From Gemmatimonadales bacterium (GTDB lineage Bacteria; Gemmatimonadota; Gemmatimonadetes; Longimicrobiales; Gaopeijiaceae): a stretch of 64,000 bases of DNA. The notes under the pieces are model-generated. The model was not told the origin of the DNA and did no database searches. It was given only the letters and a program-made list of their open reading frames with translations. Below, one piece after another: positions 51,639-60,464 of the stretch; position 1 is the first letter of the stretch; each line of letters begins with the position of its first letter. The DNA lies in the NCBI GenBank assembly GCA_007695225.1, contig REED01000119.1:29693-93692 (forward strand), in the 5' to 3' direction. The translations under genes were made by a program, and so were the position numbers.

Positions 51639-52751
51639 ATGCCCATCTACATCCACGGTATCGAAAGCGCGGTGCCCGAGAACAGCTATCCCCAGGCGCA
51701 GGCATGTGAACTGGTCCAGGAACACGCCACCGAATCCCGCGCCATCCGGCGAATCGCCCGGAGCCTCTACCGGAACTCCGGGATCGAGAAGCGGCACAGC
51801 GTCCTCGATCACTGGAAGAACACTGGGAACGACACCCTCTTCTTCGCCGCCGACGGAACCCGACTGACGCCCCCCACCACCCGGGCCCGCAACGACGTCT
51901 ACACCCGAGAGGCGCGCCGTCTCTACGTGGACCTGGCCAGGGCCCTGGTTGAGGGCACCCCCGGCTTTACCGCCGCCGACGTCACCCATGTGGTGACCAT
52001 CTCCTGCACCGGGTTCTTCGCTCCCGGACCCGACTACCATGTGGTGCGGGCCCTGGGCCTTCCCGGCTCCACCCGGCGCTACCATGTGGGCTTCATGGGG
52101 TGCTACGCGGCCTTCCAGGGCCTTCGCATGGCCGAGGCGTTCTGCCGGGCCGATCCCGACGCCGTGGTTCTGGTGATCTCGGTGGAGCTCTGCTCCCTCC
52201 ACCTCCAGTTCAACGAGGATGTGGACGACCTCATCGCCGGCTCCGTCTTCGCGGACGGGGGCGCGGGGGTGCTGGTGAGCGCTCGGCCGCCGGCGTCCCG
52301 CCCGGCTCTGGAGATCCTCTCCTTCCATACCGCTCTCACGGCCGAGGGAGAGGAGGACATGGCCTGGACCATCGGGGACGAGGGGTTCCGGATGAAGCTT
52401 TCCACCTACGTGCCGGACCTGATCCAGGCGAACCTGACGCCGGTGCTGGGGGACGTGCTGGGAAGGGCCGGCCTCACCCCCGAGGACATCGGCTGGTGGG
52501 CGGTCCATCCCGGGGGGAGGGCCATCGTGGACAAGGTGGAGGAGACGCTGGGGCTGGAGGAAGAGCAGATCGAGGCCTCCCGGGCGGTGCTGCGGGACTA
52601 TGGGAACATGAGCAGCGCCACCGTCCTCTTCGTTCTGAAAGCGCTCCTGGAGAGCGGACGGCCCGCCGCCGGGGACCGGGTCTGCGCCATGGCCTTCGGA
52701 CCGGGACTCACCATCGAGTCCGGACTCCTCCGGATGACCGCCGACGCCTAG
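51639..52751 (+). CDS. Type III polyketide synthase (chalcone/alkylresorcinol-synthase-like)
   Basis: 370 residues. The catalytic triad is visible: Cys155 in GFMGCYAAF, His290 in WWAVHPGG and Asn323 in DYGNMSSAT. Also FADGGAGVLV and FGPGLTIESGLL at the end. It condenses an acyl starter with malonyl-CoA units without an acyl carrier protein. The three-gene layout (PKS, methyltransferase, flavoprotein) parallels the srsABC phenolic-lipid operon of Streptomyces griseus, so alkylresorcinol or alkylquinone products are likely. The open frame starts at 51513, but the ATG at 51639 matches the family start (MPIYIHGIESAVPE). Confidence 0.9.
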   Translation: MPIYIHGIESAVPENSYPQAQACELVQEHATESRAIRRIARSLYRNSGIEKRHSVLDHWKNTGNDTLFFAADGTRLTPPTTRARNDVYTREARRLYVDLARALVEGTPGFTAADVTHVVTISCTGFFAPGPDYHVVRALGLPGSTRRYHVGFMGCYAAFQGLRMAEAFCRADPDAVVLVISVELCSLHLQFNEDVDDLIAGSVFADGGAGVLVSARPPASRPALEILSFHTALTAEGEEDMAWTIGDEGFRMKLSTYVPDLIQANLTPVLGDVLGRAGLTPEDIGWWAVHPGGRAIVDKVEETLGLEEEQIEASRAVLRDYGNMSSATVLFVLKALLESGRPAAGDRVCAMAFGPGLTIESGLLRMTADA

Positions 52752-52767
52752 CGTCCCCCTTCCTCTG

Positions 52768-53547
52768 ATGTCCCCCTTCCTGGCGCGACGCCGCCCCGAG
52801 TTGGTGGAATGGATGGACCGGGAGGACTGCGACCCCGTCCGGCTCCGGAATACGTACCGCCATTTCGCCCGGGTCAATCGGTGGATCTCGCGGTGGGAGG
52901 CCGTCTACCGCCGTCACATCCGACCCCTCCTGGGACCGGACCGGACGACGCGACTCCTGGACGTGGGAGCCGGGGGCGGCGACATCGCCTGGAGCCTCCA
53001 CCACCTGGCCCAGCGGGACGGCTTTCACCTGGAGGTCACCGGGATCGACCCGGACCCCCGGGCGCTGGCTTTCGCACGGAGCCGCGTGGACGGCCAAAAG
53101 AGAGAGGGAACGCGGGCCCGTCGCGTGACCTTCCGCCAGGCCCGAACGGGTGACCTGGTCCGGGAGGGCGCCCGATTCCACCTCGTCACCTGCAACCACG
53201 TCCTTCACCACCTGTCCCCCAAGGCCCTTCCGGCCTTTCTGGAGGAGTTGGAGGAGCTGGCCACGCTACGGGTCATCTGCAGCGACATCGAGCGGTCCCG
53301 GTTGGGCTACCTCCTCTTCTCCGTCGCCACCGCCCCCTTCTTCCGGGATTCCTTCATCCGACCCGACGGCCTTCTCTCCATCCGGAAGAGTTTCACCAAG
53401 GCGGAACTGCGCGACGTTCTCCCCCCGGGGTGGCGGGTGGAGCGGCAGATGCCCTTCCGTCTCCTGGCGTTGAGGGACATGGCGGCGGAGCTCGGGACGG
53501 GAGAAGGGACGGGAGACGGGACGGAAGGGAGGGGGGACCCGCGGTGA
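52768..53547 (+). CDS. SAM-dependent methyltransferase of the polyketide operon
   Basis: 259 residues with LLDVGAGGGDIAWSL (motif I), VTGIDPDPRALAFARSR (II) and FHLVTCNHVLHHLSPKALP (IV). It would methylate a phenolic intermediate made by the polyketide synthase. It starts 16 nt after the synthase stop and its TGA overlaps the next GTG by 4 nt. The C-terminus has three GTGE/GTGD-type repeats encoded by a 12-bp array at 53494-53529. The 11-bp word TCCCCCTTCCT occurs at 52754-52764 and again at 52771-52781, the second inside the first codons. Confidence 0.87.
   Translation: MSPFLARRRPELVEWMDREDCDPVRLRNTYRHFARVNRWISRWEAVYRRHIRPLLGPDRTTRLLDVGAGGGDIAWSLHHLAQRDGFHLEVTGIDPDPRALAFARSRVDGQKREGTRARRVTFRQARTGDLVREGARFHLVTCNHVLHHLSPKALPAFLEELEELATLRVICSDIERSRLGYLLFSVATAPFFRDSFIRPDGLLSIRKSFTKAELRDVLPPGWRVERQMPFRLLALRDMAAELGTGEGTGDGTEGRGDPR
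53494..53529 (+). repeat. Three 12-bp units at the methyltransferase C-terminus
   Basis: GGGACGGGAGAA (53494-53505), GGGACGGGAGAC (53506-53517) and GGGACGGAAGGG (53518-53529), ending 15 nt before the stop. They are in frame and encode GTGE/GTGD/GTEG-type residues. Confidence 0.85.
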
Positions 53548-54890
53548 CCCTTCCCAAGACGCAAGGCGCCCCGCACACGGCGACGTCCACATCCGGACCG
53601 GACGGCGCCCGCCACCGGCCCGATGAACTCCTGGACCTGATCATCGTCGGAGGAGGGCCGGTGGGGCTCCTGGCCGGACTCCTGGCCCATGAGGCGGGGC
53701 TTCGGTTCAGGATCCTGGAACGGGACCCCGAGCCCCGACCCCACTCCCGGGCCATCGGGATCCATCCTCCGGCCCTTCGCCTCTTCGCCCGGCTGGGGTT
53801 CGCGGAGGACTTCGCAGGTTCGGGGACGCAGATCCGACGGGGCCGGGGCTTCGCCGGGCCGGGAGCGCCGCTGGGAAGCCTGGATTTCGGTCTCCTTCCC
53901 CCTCCCTGGAACTTCATCCTCACCCTCCCCCAGTGGCGAACCGAGGCCCTGTTCGAAGAGAGACTCCACGCACGGGCACCCGGTGCCCTGTTCCGGGGGA
54001 TCACGGTGACCGAACTCATCGAGGCGTCCGGCGGTGCGTCGGTCCGAGTGACGGCCGTAGGGCCGGGGGGCGCGTCCCGGACCCTGACCTCCCGTTACGT
54101 CCTGGCGTGCGACGGGAAGCGGAGTGTCCTACGGGAAGACGCAGGGATCGGGTGGCGGGGCGGTCCCTATCCGTCCCGGTACCTCATGGGAGACTTCCCC
54201 GTGGGGGACTCTCCCGGGCACGGAGCCCCCGGGGCCGTCCGGGACCACCCAGCGGCCGGTGAGCCGGAGGGGAGCAGGGGCCACCCGGAGGCCACTGGCG
54301 CCTCGCCCCCGGCCGACCCCGACCCTCTGGGCGAGGACGCGGCCATCTACCTCCACCCAAGGGGCCTCGTGGAGTCCTTTCCCCTGGTCTCCGGAATCCG
54401 CCGCTGGGTGGTGCAGGAGGAAGAGGCCCCCCCCACCCCCGGGGACCTCTCCTCCCTGGTGGCGGTGGTGGCGGACCGATGCGGAGTGACCCTGGATTCC
54501 CGGACCTGTCGGATGTTCTCGGCCTTCGGGGTGGAACGCTACCTGGCGGACCGGTTCTGGAAGGGTCGCCTGGTCCTGGCGGGGGACGCCGCCCACGTGG
54601 TGAGCCCCATCGGCGGACAGGGGATGAACCTGGGGTGGCTGAACGCCGATGAGGCCGTCACCGCCCTGGCGCGGGTGCTCCGGGGCGAGACCTCCCCCCA
54701 GGAGGCGTTGGGGACGTTCGAACGACGGGCCCGCCGCCGGGCCCGGGAGGTGATCCGCCGCGCCGAGCAGAACATGTTCATGGGGAACCGGCGGCGGCTC
54801 CCCCGGCTCCGGAACCAGGTCTTCCGCCTTGTGCTCCGCACGCCCCTGAGGAAGGTCCTTGCCCGACGCTTCAGTATGCATGGGCTCTGA
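53544..54890 (+). CDS. FAD-dependent monooxygenase of the polyketide operon
   Basis: 448 residues. FAD motif LIIVGGGPVGLLAGLLA at about 33-49, LERDPEPRPHSRAIGIHP, ACDGKRSVLRE and the GD motif VLAGDAAHVVSPIGGQGMN. This is the aromatic hydroxylase (PHBH-like) group. An insert of about 45 Gly/Pro/Glu-rich residues (about 225-270) breaks the substrate domain. GTG 53544 overlaps the methyltransferase stop (GTGA); a long purine-rich GGGAGGGGGG site precedes it. Likely role: hydroxylation of a resorcinol to a quinol. A 17-bp tandem repeat starts at its stop codon. Confidence 0.88.
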   Translation: MTLPKTQGAPHTATSTSGPDGARHRPDELLDLIIVGGGPVGLLAGLLAHEAGLRFRILERDPEPRPHSRAIGIHPPALRLFARLGFAEDFAGSGTQIRRGRGFAGPGAPLGSLDFGLLPPPWNFILTLPQWRTEALFEERLHARAPGALFRGITVTELIEASGGASVRVTAVGPGGASRTLTSRYVLACDGKRSVLREDAGIGWRGGPYPSRYLMGDFPVGDSPGHGAPGAVRDHPAAGEPEGSRGHPEATGASPPADPDPLGEDAAIYLHPRGLVESFPLVSGIRRWVVQEEEAPPTPGDLSSLVAVVADRCGVTLDSRTCRMFSAFGVERYLADRFWKGRLVLAGDAAHVVSPIGGQGMNLGWLNADEAVTALARVLRGETSPQEALGTFERRARRRAREVIRRAEQNMFMGNRRRLPRLRNQVFRLVLRTPLRKVLARRFSMHGL

Positions 54891-54953
54891 GGGGCCGTTG
54901 GGTCTGAGGGGCCATTGAATCTGAAGAGCCGTTCAATCTGAGGGGCCGTTCAA
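54886..54953 (+). repeat. Four 17-bp tandem units that begin at the monooxygenase stop codon
   Basis: Units at 54886-54902, 54903-54919, 54920-54936 and 54937-54953, each close to TCTGAGGGGCCGTTCAA. The TGA of the first unit (54888-54890) is the stop codon. The period of 17 does not keep frame. Confidence 0.9.
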
Positions 54954-55120
54954 GAGGGACCGGGCGATCTACACCTCCTCGCCCCGCCTCCGTCCGCTCC
55001 AGGTTGGCGCACCCCACTCCCCGCCCTATTATCCTGGGCTGTCCCCGGGATCCCGGCCGCCGTTCGGGCGGCCACCGTCCCGGCCCCCCTCTCGTCTCCG
55101 CCACCCCACGGAAGGACTTC

Positions 55121-56284
55121 ATGCCCGCATCCCTGTTCGGCCTCGGCCACCGATCTCCCATGCCCCTCCTGACCGCCCTGGCCCTCCTGCCGGTCCTCCT
55201 CCTGGTCTCGGCGTGTGGGACATCGGACGACCCCGGAGACGCAGCGCCGGCTTCCCTCGCCACCAACCCCCACGACGCCTTCCTGGCCAACCTGAGCCAG
55301 GCCTGTGGCCAGGCGTTCCCCGGGGTGGTGACCTCGGCTCCCGACACGGATCCCTACTTCTCGCCCGGCGCCGAGCTGGTCCTGGAGTTCCGGGTCTGCT
55401 CCCCGGACGAGGTGAGCGTGCCCGTCTGGATGGGGGACAACGGATCCCGGACCTGGGTCTTCACCCGGACCGGGGGTGGGATCGACCTGCGCCATGACCA
55501 TCGTCACCCCGACGGCCGCTCCGAGCCCAACACCTTCTACGGCTCCTTCGTCGCCCAGCCTCCGGTGGCCACCGAGGCGCCTTCGCCGAACCGACACGAG
55601 TTCAAGCGCATCACCGACGAGGGGATGAGCACCGGGTGGGTGGTGGAGATCATTCCCGGGGAACGCTACACCTACGGCACACAGCGGGACGGGGAGTGGC
55701 GCCATCGGTTCGACTTCGACCTCAGCCAGCCCGTTCCCTCCCCCGGCGACCCCTGGGGCCATCCTCCCGTGGGCACCACCGCCCAGGTCGCCGCCTCCCA
55801 GGCCGCCTTCCTGGACAACCTGGCCCAGCATTGCGGTAAGGCCTTCGCGGGTCGGCTGGTGGTGGTTCCCGAGGGGAGCCAGACGTTCACCGGGGACGAA
55901 GAGCTCATCGTCCACTTCCGGGAATGCGGGGACAACCGACTGAAGCTCCCCTTCCACGCTGATGACGACCACTCCCGGACCTGGATCTTCACCCGGACCA
56001 CGGCGGGGATCGACCTCCGCCATGACCACCGCCTGGAGAATGGCCACCCCGACGGGCCGGGAAGCACCTGGTATGGTGCCCACACCCAGGCTGACGGGAC
56101 CGGGACCCGCCAGGAATTCCTCCGGGAGGAGCTCCGGGACGGGGTCCAGACGGGGTGGCGCGTGGAGATCGTACCCAACGAGCGCTACACCTACGGGACG
56201 ATCCGGGACGGCGAGTGGTCCTTCCGGGCGGACTTCGACCTGACCAGCGCCATCGAGACCCCCAGCGCGCCCTGGGGGTACTGA
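55121..56284 (+). CDS. Lipoprotein with two tandem copies of an unknown domain
   Basis: 387 residues. Signal with LVSACGTSD lipobox (about residue 32). Two homologous halves, about 46-205 and 222-385, share FLxNLxQxCGxAF, SRTWVFTRTGGGIDLRHDH (second copy SRTWIFTRTTAGIDLRHDH) and TGWxVEIIPxERYTYGT. Each copy keeps two cysteines, GxERYTYG and an RHDH motif, which could bind metal or substrate. I do not know the family. AAGGA lies about 5 nt before ATG 55121. It follows the polyketide operon after 230 nt and may be unrelated. Confidence 0.75.
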   Translation: MPASLFGLGHRSPMPLLTALALLPVLLLVSACGTSDDPGDAAPASLATNPHDAFLANLSQACGQAFPGVVTSAPDTDPYFSPGAELVLEFRVCSPDEVSVPVWMGDNGSRTWVFTRTGGGIDLRHDHRHPDGRSEPNTFYGSFVAQPPVATEAPSPNRHEFKRITDEGMSTGWVVEIIPGERYTYGTQRDGEWRHRFDFDLSQPVPSPGDPWGHPPVGTTAQVAASQAAFLDNLAQHCGKAFAGRLVVVPEGSQTFTGDEELIVHFRECGDNRLKLPFHADDDHSRTWIFTRTTAGIDLRHDHRLENGHPDGPGSTWYGAHTQADGTGTRQEFLREELRDGVQTGWRVEIVPNERYTYGTIRDGEWSFRADFDLTSAIETPSAPWGY

Positions 56285-56370
56285 ACGGGCCGGGGAGGTG
56301 GGCGCCCATGCCCGCCTCCCCGACCGAGTCCAATGCAGTCCATTGTCCCCGACCCTCACCGGCTCAGGAT

Positions 56371-56544
56371 ATGAAGAGAAAACGCGCCCTCGAACTGCAG
56401 CGAAGCTGGGGAGATCGGCCCTGCCCCCACCCCGCCCTGGCCAAGGAATACGATCTGGGCCAGCGCACCGGCAATTTTGTTTGCACCCAGTGCGGCGCCA
56501 TCCTGTCGCACCGGGAAAAGCTGGAGTGGAAGGGTAGCGTCTAG
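56371..56544 (+). CDS. Small zinc-ribbon-like protein
   Basis: 57 residues. CPHPALAKEYDLGQRTG followed by FVCTQCG gives a likely C-x-H and C-x2-C zinc site; similar short proteins occur widely in bacteria and are uncharacterised. The basic N-terminus (MKRKRA) has no signal peptide. It is 86 nt after the duplicated-domain lipoprotein gene. The stop region has a weak direct repeat (GAAGGGT...GCG twice). Confidence 0.7.
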   Translation: MKRKRALELQRSWGDRPCPHPALAKEYDLGQRTGNFVCTQCGAILSHREKLEWKGSV

Positions 56545-56608
56545 AAGGGTGCGGGTCCCAGCCGGCCCCGCATCCCGTGCAGGAGAGCGGGTCCTTCACG
56601 CCCAGGGG

Positions 56609-56647
56609 CCCTACGCCCGGATCCTACGCCCGGACCCTACGCCTGGA
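56609..56647. repeat. Three 13-bp tandem units over a stop codon
   Basis: CCCTACGCCCGGA (56609-56621), TCCTACGCCCGGA (56622-56634) and CCCTACGCCTGGA (56635-56647). The CTA at 56637-56639 is the TAG stop codon of the minus-strand dehydrogenase-like gene; the other units carry the same CTA at the equivalent place. Confidence 0.88.
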
Positions 56648-57800
56648 TCACCTCCACCTCGGGGAGGTCCAGGACCCAGTCCCCTCCGAAGGCCCCGGCC
56701 GGGGTGAGGGTCCCGCCGCCGCCCTCCCATGCGAGTACCTCTTCCAGCGCGCGGATCCCTCCCATGGCCGTGAACCGGTAGGCCTCGGGAAACTCCAGCA
56801 CCATCTCCGCGGAGCGCCCCTGGTCGTCCTCCACCCGGCCCCAGACCCGGGTGCGCCCTTCCTGGCGCCGACGGGGACCGGGCCCCTCGGCCCCCCGGGC
56901 CACCCGCCTTCGGAGGTATCGGCGGAGGGGCCCAATCGCGAGGATCCTCCGGACCACCGGAAGGACCACGGGCATGAGCCGCACCTGCCACCGGGGGGTG
57001 CTCATGTAGCAGGTGATGTCGCCGATCCCCGTGGTCCGCCACGCCGTGGCCAGATCCCCCCAGGTGTAGGGCGCCACGGAGCGCCGTCCCCCGAGCCGAC
57101 CCGCCATGGGCCCTGATCCGGGCTCGGGGCCCAGATCCACCCAGCGTCGGAATTCCCTCCGGCCAGGGTTTGCCTGGACGAGTCGGCCGCCCCGCCGGAC
57201 CCGGAGGCCGCCGGGCACCCCCTCCAGGACCGTCTGGAGCGTTCCCGCGCTGGGCCTTCCCGGGGAATGGAGGGCGAGCTCCAGGCGGGCGGCGGAGGGA
57301 AGAGAGCGGGCCAGGAGCGCCGCCACGCCATCGGTGGGAATCACGTCCATCCCCACCCCCGGCATCAGGACCACTCCCCGCTCCCGGGCCCGGGCATCCA
57401 GGGCGAAGGCGGCCTCGAAGACGGGCACCTCGCCGGTGATGTCCAGGTAGTGGACCCCCGCATCGAGGCAGGCCTCCATCATGGGCCGAGCCGTCTCGAC
57501 GAAGGGCCCGGCGGCATGGAGGACGGTGGAAACGTCCTCGAGCCCCGCCTTCAGCGCTTCGGGATCTTCCAGGGAGAGGACGCGATGGGAAAGGGACCCT
57601 CGGGCCTCCTCCCCCGTCGAGGCGGCGGAGTCCAGCCCCGCCTCCAGCCCCGCCTCCAACTCGGCCACCACCCGCTGGAGCTTCGCTTCGTCCCGACCCG
57701 CCAGGATCGGACGATGGCCCCGGCGAAGGGCCTCCTCCGCCAGGAGACGGCCCGTGAAGCCATAGGGAGCGTAGAGGAGCCAGCGGGGATGGGAAGCCAC
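56637..57800 (-). CDS. Saccharopine-dehydrogenase-like NADP-binding protein
   Basis: 387 residues. An N-terminal Rossmann fold with a YAPYGFTGRLLAEEAL motif (family form GATGFTG), LLHAAGPFVETARPMMEACL-like segment, YLDITGEVPVFE and PGVGMDVIPTDG. This is the saccharopine-dehydrogenase/trans-acting enoyl-reductase-like family. Some members act in lipid synthesis. The substrate is not known. GTG 57800 is the start. A repeated GLEAGLE-type stretch occurs at about 50-57. Its stop codon is inside a 13-bp tandem repeat. Confidence 0.82.
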   Translation of the reverse strand: MASHPRWLLYAPYGFTGRLLAEEALRRGHRPILAGRDEAKLQRVVAELEAGLEAGLDSAASTGEEARGSLSHRVLSLEDPEALKAGLEDVSTVLHAAGPFVETARPMMEACLDAGVHYLDITGEVPVFEAAFALDARARERGVVLMPGVGMDVIPTDGVAALLARSLPSAARLELALHSPGRPSAGTLQTVLEGVPGGLRVRRGGRLVQANPGRREFRRWVDLGPEPGSGPMAGRLGGRRSVAPYTWGDLATAWRTTGIGDITCYMSTPRWQVRLMPVVLPVVRRILAIGPLRRYLRRRVARGAEGPGPRRRQEGRTRVWGRVEDDQGRSAEMVLEFPEAYRFTAMGGIRALEEVLAWEGGGGTLTPAGAFGGDWVLDLPEVEVIQA

Positions 57801-57872
57801 GGAATCCAGGTCATTGCAAGTTGGGGGAGTCGGGAACTACCGGACGCCTGACGGAGGGAGGGCGCCGTCTCT

Positions 57873-59144
57873 CTACTCCTGGAACCGGTACCACTCCACG
57901 TACCCCACACCCAGCACTTCGTCGTTCCGGACCAGGAGGATGCCTTCGCCGTCCCCCCAGAGCGGGTGGCTGAGGGGAGGGAGCGTGACCTTTCCCAGGG
58001 GTCGGAACGCTCCCTCCGGATCCTCCTCGAAGACCATCCACCCCCTGATCCCGGGGAAGCCCCTGGGCGAAAGCCTCACGAGAGGGAGTTCGGTGAGTCC
58101 GATCCAGACCCGCCCGGCGGCATCGGAGAAGATGGCCTCCACCGGAGGCACGCCCTGGGGATACTCACGGAGTTGGAAGTCATTGCGGAGGCGTTGCCGG
58201 AACTGGGGATCCTCCGTCGCCGCCAACTCCAGGGCATGGAGGGAGTCGATGAGGGCGCGGGTGAAGGGCCGGTCCGGCGCCCGGACCCGAAGCACCCGGT
58301 CCAGTCCCCGCTCCACATCGAAGCGCCGGACCTCGAGTTGGAGGCGGTCAGCCGTCCAAACCCCCCGGCCGGTGGGCCAGGCGAATCCCTCGCCCCACCA
58401 GCTTCGACCCAGGACGTCGATGGAGATGATCCCATCCTCCCCGGGACCGGAACGCTGCACCCGGATCTCCCGCTCCGATCCGGGCACGGTTCCCATGGAG
58501 GCCCCCACTTCCCCCTCCGGCGTGAGGGCGATCACACTCCAATTCTCCCGCACCCTCCCCCGGTTCTCCAGGTCCTCCATCGAGGCGGTGGGCCCCAGGA
58601 GGACCGCCCCGCCTCCCGGTCCAGGGGTCAACCGACGAATCGTCTGGATCCTCCCCGGTTCCCGGAGGCTCCGCTCCCGTTCCAACGCTCCTCCGCTGGA
58701 GAACCAGGACAGCCGCTGGGGCTGGCTGTCCCACACCAGGAGCGTGTCCCCGGGTAGGACCGCGACTCCGCTGGGGGCCTGGAACTCTCCGGGCCCGCCT
58801 CCCGGACGCCCGATCCTCCGGACGAAGGTCCCCTCGGCATCGAAGATTCGAAGCTCGGCAGGGATGGCCTCGAGGATTGCGAAGCGACCGTCTGGGAATC
58901 GGACTCCCGCCACGGGCCGGGTCCACTGGTACTCCGCCGCCCCCTCCACCGCCCCGATCCGGACGGCGGGCTCGGCTTTCAGCTGAAAGGGGGCCACTTC
59001 ATCGAGGACCGCGCCCGGAAACTCCTGGATGATCACCCCGGCCGAATCATGGACCAGCGGCTCCCCCAGGAGGGGACGGTCCCCCTCCCCGCAGCCCACG
59101 AGGAGCCCGAGGAGGAGGGTCAGGGCGAGGACATGGGAAGCCAC
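57873..59144 (-). CDS. 6-bladed beta-propeller lipoprotein
   Basis: 423 residues. A signal with LLVGCGEG lipobox (about residue 18 from this start) is followed by propeller repeats such as FDAEGTFVRRIGRPGGGPGEF and VLPGDTLLVWDSQPQRLSWF. Proteins of this build are common in Gemmatimonadota and probably sit on the outer membrane; the ligand is unknown. GTG 59144 makes a normal lipoprotein signal. An ATG at 59225 would add 27 acidic residues before it, which is less likely. It is divergent from the creatininase-family gene. Confidence 0.8.
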   Translation of the reverse strand: MASHVLALTLLLGLLVGCGEGDRPLLGEPLVHDSAGVIIQEFPGAVLDEVAPFQLKAEPAVRIGAVEGAAEYQWTRPVAGVRFPDGRFAILEAIPAELRIFDAEGTFVRRIGRPGGGPGEFQAPSGVAVLPGDTLLVWDSQPQRLSWFSSGGALERERSLREPGRIQTIRRLTPGPGGGAVLLGPTASMEDLENRGRVRENWSVIALTPEGEVGASMGTVPGSEREIRVQRSGPGEDGIISIDVLGRSWWGEGFAWPTGRGVWTADRLQLEVRRFDVERGLDRVLRVRAPDRPFTRALIDSLHALELAATEDPQFRQRLRNDFQLREYPQGVPPVEAIFSDAAGRVWIGLTELPLVRLSPRGFPGIRGWMVFEEDPEGAFRPLGKVTLPPLSHPLWGDGEGILLVRNDEVLGVGYVEWYRFQE

Positions 59145-59408
59145 ACGAAGGTCGACCTCGCCCTCGGGCCCCGAGGAAAGGGGAACCACAGCGAACTCTT
59201 CGGAGGGTGCCGGATGGTTCGTCATGAGGGAATCTTGCCCCTCTCTCCGACCCGGTCAAACGGGCCCCATGGAAGCTCCCGGTTGCCGCCCTCCCACCCC
59301 ACGCTCTACCGTGCGGAGCGGATCGGGACGACCCGCTCAGGACGCCTGGGGCCGTTGCGGCCCCCTCGAGCTCCGCCTTCAAGTTCCACCTCGCGCCCGG
59401 AGACCCAC

Positions 59409-60392
59409 ATGAACCGCCGTCCCACGCCCCACCCCGCCCGCCCTCAAGGCCTCGGCTCCTGCCTCGTGTTCGGCCTCCCATCCGGCCTCCCGTCGGGCCC
59501 CGCGTCCGTCTTCCCCTCCGGTCTTGCACTGGGCCTCGCGGTGGGCCTCACGTCGGGTCTGGTCCTGGCCGCCCCGGGGCTGGATGCCCAGCAGTCCCAA
59601 CGCATCGACATGACCGACTTTCCCCGGCCCATCGAAGCGGTGGACAACGTCTGGATCGAGGAGCTCACCATGCCCGAGGTCCGGGATGCCCTCCAGGCGG
59701 GGATGACCAACGTCCTCATCCTGGCGGGAGGGGTGGAGGAGAACGGCCCCTATCTCACCACGGGGAAGCACAATCACGTCCTGAAGGTCATGGGAGAGTC
59801 CATCGCGCGACGCATGGGGAACACCCTGGTCGCCCCCATCCTCACCATCGAGCCGGGGAATCCGGCGAACCAGACCACCCCGGGGAGCATCCGGATCTCC
59901 CAGGCCACCTACCGGGCCATGCTCACCGACGTGGCCACGAGCCTCAAGACCCAGGGGTTTCGGAACATCTTCATGATGGGGGACAGCGGAGGGAACCAAG
60001 CGGGACAGCGGGAGGTGGCCGAAGAGCTGAACGCCGCCTGGGGCGACGACGGGGTGGGGGTGTACTATATCCCCGAATACTACAGCTACGGCGAGATCCT
60101 GAGGTACCAGAACGAGGTCATGGGGGTGGCGGAAACCCAGTACTCCGAGGGCTTCCATGACAACTACTACATCACCTCCATGATCCTCTTGGACGACCCG
60201 CGCCACGTTCGTTTCGAGGAGCGGGTCCGGGCCGGAAAGGCCTCCATCAACGGGATCAGCCTGGTCCCCCTGGAGAAGTCCCTCTGGCATGGCCGGCAGC
60301 TGGTGGAGTACCGGACCGACCTGACGGTGGAGGGGATGCGCCGCGCCATGGCGGGGACGGCGTCGGAGCTGGAAGCCGAGCCGGAGGCGTAA
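59409..60392 (+). CDS. Secreted creatininase-family amidohydrolase
   Basis: 327 residues. A long Gly/Leu/Ser-rich leader (about 1-60, with GLPSGLPSG and ALGLAVGLTSGL) acts as a signal or anchor. The creatininase domain has NVLILAGGVEENGPYLTTGKHN (in part), MGDSGGNQ and NVLILAGG. The usual E-x-HGPHLPL motif reads EENGPYLTTG, so the histidine is replaced by Asn. Substrate unknown; creatinine is unlikely. ATG 59409 is the start. A strong terminator follows. Confidence 0.8.
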   Translation: MNRRPTPHPARPQGLGSCLVFGLPSGLPSGPASVFPSGLALGLAVGLTSGLVLAAPGLDAQQSQRIDMTDFPRPIEAVDNVWIEELTMPEVRDALQAGMTNVLILAGGVEENGPYLTTGKHNHVLKVMGESIARRMGNTLVAPILTIEPGNPANQTTPGSIRISQATYRAMLTDVATSLKTQGFRNIFMMGDSGGNQAGQREVAEELNAAWGDDGVGVYYIPEYYSYGEILRYQNEVMGVAETQYSEGFHDNYYITSMILLDDPRHVRFEERVRAGKASINGISLVPLEKSLWHGRQLVEYRTDLTVEGMRRAMAGTASELEAEPEA

Positions 60393-60401
60393 CCGGCGGG
60401 A

Positions 60402-60442
60402 AGCGCGTCTTCCGGGAACCCCTCGTTCCCGGAAGACGCGCT
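60402..60442. terminator. Strong 18-bp hairpin between convergent genes
   Basis: AGCGCGTCTTCCGGGAAC (60402-60419) is fully complementary to 60425-60442 over a 5-nt loop. It lies between the creatininase-family gene (ends 60392) and the barrel-like gene (ends 60465), so it can terminate both. A pyrimidine-rich CCCTTTCC follows on the plus strand. Confidence 0.8.
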
Positions 60443-60464
60443 CCCTTTCCGGCAGGACCGGCCC

